From positions 1-64,000 of the forward strand of contig JACCGJ010001951.1 of NCBI GenBank assembly GCA_013407085.1: a DNA stretch of 64,000 nt. The letters run 5' to 3'. Positions 62,001-64,000 of this stretch are shown piece after piece. This stretch comes from Atriophallophorus winterbourni. Its lineage: Eukaryota > Platyhelminthes > Trematoda > Plagiorchiida > Microphallidae. A program made the translations under genes and the position numbers. Position 1 is the stretch's first letter; each line of letters begins with the position of its first letter. The notes beneath the pieces were generated by a model. That model saw nothing but the letters and a program-made list of their open reading frames with translations, made no database searches and was not told the DNA's origin.

Positions 62001-64000
62001 TGGACTCCTCCATCGGGAATTAGAACCCCGCATAGCTGTTGAAAAATAGTATGATAAGCATTTTCCAGTAAGATGCGGAATATTTTTCGACATGCGCAGT
62101 TGAGGAAAGCCAATGCTTGATAACCAAATGTAGCGTTGATACCTTAAATAAAACATTTATTGTGCTGCCTCGAATAAATTCGTGTGCTTATACTGCCTCA
62201 AACCGCAGATCGTAATTGAAAGGATGTTAGCACCGAGACCAACGCATAATTATGTGCGAAATCACAAGCCATATAGTCAAGTGAATTGATAAGCGGTTAT
62301 ATTATTAGAGTAAGTTGCGGCTGCCAGCAGTCATCATAAATAATCACTGTAGCCGAAATCGACGCGGCAAAAAGTAGTTTACATGTTACAAAACTGCAGC
62401 ATTATAAGCTGATTGCGTTTAAATCTGAAAAAAAGTTTCCCAAAATGCCTAGAATAGCAGGCCCGGAGTAACCTAATTAAAAACGAAGCATTCGAAAGCA
62501 ACCAGGAAAAATTGCATTTAGATGGACAAGTGGTATGACAAAACCAAGAAACGTCCAAAGCGACGTACACTACCAAGGAATACGCAACGCGCAGTGATGC
62601 TGTCGAGATGCAAATGTTCATATGAAATAGGTAAGTATAATCTTCCGAGATTTGAACATAGGTTGCAATGGCAATAAAAACAACACGATAGTTGTAATGA
62701 TATAAACAATAAATCCATATGCTTAGGATACCGACTCACCTAGGCGACGAGGTCTCCAATCTGGGCGTGTGCGACCCCGTTCGATATCGGTCAGAATACG
62801 CATCCCATCTATTTTTCTACCATTCAGCGCTTTCACAGCGGCTTGCACCCAGGTCAAAAAAGTCAAGTAAAACCGAATGAACAAAAAGTAAGACCGAATT
62901 ATCAATAACAAACCTGCTAATTATGTCCATTTGTCACAGAAATCATTCCCCAGCATCGTGAATACAATACCGAAGCAAAATATCGCATAAACAAAAAGTC
63001 AAAAAATAAAAGTCTTAGCCATCAACATATTTTCCACTACATGCAAAGCGATGATCAAACTACCTCTGCGATTTTCAGCCGTAGATGAGAAATATTCGCA
63101 ATCGATTGATCAAATCGTCATGCTAGATCCATTCAAGCTTACCCGAAACATAACGCGATTTGAGCGACGAACGCCAGCAATCACCAAGTTTGCTCGGTAA
63201 AAAATAACTAAACATATGCCTAGGTAAACGTTCAAGCTCAAGTGTACCGTATAGGAAGAAACAGGCTCACCATAGAGCTTACCAAGTAAACAAACCTAAG
63301 CCATTGTGAATATGATTTTAAGCTCTTCTTTTTGGTGGACAGGCCTCGTTATAAATGCAGTGCTGACCAGTCATGAGGACTGGGAAGGAGTTAGAGCACA
63401 CGTGTGAGCATACAGGTACAGATGTGCCTGAAGAAAAAGAGAAACCACAGAGTGAGCAATACAAACTAGTGGGACTGAACGAATCTATGTAAAATAGGCT
63501 CGTAGTGCACAGATCCGTAACAACGAAATGAGTAATCGGGTGAGTTTGCACAGCTTTTCAGGTCCAAGCTTACCGTGCATCTCACGTTCATGTTCAAACT
63601 CCACAAAGGCGTAACCACGAGGCTTTCCGGTAAGACGATTTTTCACCATTATGATCTTGAAATTCAAATTCAATTATACAATTGTGCATACCTGATTCAC
63701 GCGACCATATGCCTCGCATTCGCGTTTCAGCTTCGATTCACTTGTATCATAGTTCTAGATTTATAAATTACCAAAAATTGACTGACCATTCTAGCCACAA
63801 ACATTGTATTGTAAGGATTCAAAGTAGCGTTTGGATTCTTTTTGGGATTCCCTAGAAATAAGCATAATAAGGGATTCGCATACATAGAGCTAGATCCTGC
63901 TCTAACTTGTAATTTGCTTGTTCTTGTTTTTCTCTACGCTAAAAAGTTTAGAATACACCAATGCAAACTAACTTTTCGCTCTTTCCGTTCCTCACGAGTT
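59080..64000 (-). CDS. SNRNP70: U1 snRNP 70 kDa protein, 3' part (5' end outside window)
   Basis: U1-70K binds stem-loop I of U1 snRNA and takes part in 5' splice-site recognition in the nucleus. Exons in the window from 5' to 3': 63973-64000 (partial), 63884-63938, 63787-63851, 63692-63754, 63574-63655, 62740-62841, 60520-60696, 59080-59225; all have GT/AG ends and joined phases, about 238 codons. The helix before the RRM ([16 protein letters not shown]) and [10 protein letters not shown] lead into the RRM: RNP2 [22 protein letters not shown]1 [13 protein letters not shown], then [18 protein letters not shown] and WRPRRLG, all typical of U1-70K. The Cys in KRECEAYG stands where Phe is usual. 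The C-terminus is short: [14 protein letters not shown], an RS/RD-rich part ([13 protein letters not shown]) and ends EIREYNGDM. Four introns are 32-36 nt; the last three are 0.7-2 kb. Confidence 0.92.
59226..59496. other. SNRNP70 last intron, part without repeats
   Basis: AT-rich intron sequence, nothing recognised. Confidence 0.5.
59497..59616 (+). repeat. SINE-like repeat A, diverged copy in SNRNP70 intron
   Basis: 'gcatgctgaaactgactgaa', 'cctcatatctgtctgggcct' and 'cacatgcagtctctgtc'. The 3' tail is replaced by other sequence. Confidence 0.75.
60143..60240 (-). repeat. SINE-like repeat A, inverted 3' half in SNRNP70 intron
   Basis: 'tatgaaatcgcaagcatgat' to 'ggttgcccaggcctagacag' on the plus strand. 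Confidence 0.8.
60928..61085 (+). repeat. SINE-like repeat A with long CATA tail
   Basis: 'cagctaacaccgtgctaaat' to 'gcctggatgaggcttgtgat', then a run of CATA units at 61067-61086. An internal deletion of about 70 bp joins the 5' block directly to 'gatctgtctaggactg'. Confidence 0.85.
61348..61635 (+). other. unidentified ORF (95 codons) in antisense in the SNRNP70 intron
   Basis: Open from an ATG-like GTG region to a TAA at 61633-61635; reads [20 protein letters not shown], then [20 protein letters not shown]. Composition is protein-like and the frame is longer than expected in AT-rich DNA. No splice partner or family is recognised. It could be a retrocopy fragment, a mobile-element piece or chance. 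Confidence 0.25.
62842..63573. other. SNRNP70 intron (732 nt)
   Basis: Intron between the RNP1 exon and the exon with [15 protein letters not shown]. No repeat copy or coding feature recognised. Confidence 0.6.

Larger units (their letters stand above)
60697..62739. other. SNRNP70 large intron (2.0 kb)
   Basis: Holds a SINE-like copy (60928-61085), a short family B remnant at about 60790-60900 and the ORF at 61348-61635. The rest is AT-rich and unassigned. Confidence 0.6.

Overview
The window looks like nuclear DNA of a flatworm, most likely a digenean trematode close to the schistosomes. Three findings point there: protein genes split by many introns of only 28-36 nt mixed with introns of 1-4 kb; a tetraspanin gene; and a dense load of decayed RTE-type, CR1/Jockey-type, Ty3/gypsy and BEL/Pao retroelements with a SINE-like repeat. 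I could not run a database search, so the organism is an inference. There is no sign of prokaryotic operons, CRISPR, rRNA or tRNA genes.

Two host genes on the minus strand encode splicing proteins. A complete U2SURP (SR140) gene runs from 23426 down to 5707 in 20 exons whose phases all join, giving 3336 nt, or 1111 codons plus stop, with RRM, SURP, CID, cwf21 and RS regions in the usual order. The 3' part of SNRNP70 (U1-70K) enters at base 64000 and ends at 59080; it carries the RRM and an Arg-rich tail. Between them a complete five-exon tetraspanin gene (57343-58923, plus strand, 269 aa) ends 156 nt from the convergent SNRNP70 stop. A fourth, unidentified minus-strand gene ends at 23680, only 253 nt upstream of the U2SURP start codon, with an AATAAA signal in between.

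Layout: 1-5.7 kb is repeats (RTE fragments, SINE-like copies, a MULE fragment); 5.7-23.9 kb is U2SURP with its large introns full of RTE and SINE debris, plus the unidentified gene; 24-36 kb is CR1/Jockey-type, BEL/Pao and Ty3/gypsy fragments; 37.2-41.5 kb is a Ty3/gypsy-like element with both 174-bp LTRs and a 5-bp target duplication, inserted into BEL/Pao-related DNA; 44.9-47.1 kb is a minus-strand LINE, followed by a solo LTR at 47.65 kb; 48.5-55 kb is a pile of RTE and other non-LTR fragments in both orientations; 55.9-57.0 kb is an odd GCGAA-rich inverted-repeat element; 57.3-64 kb is the tetraspanin and SNRNP70.

The most notable points are the ultra-short introns in the genes for the U1 and U2 splicing proteins themselves, the GCGAA-rich foldback element enclosing a GC-rich exon-like ORF, and the shared 3' tail of the SINE-like repeat and the RTE LINE.
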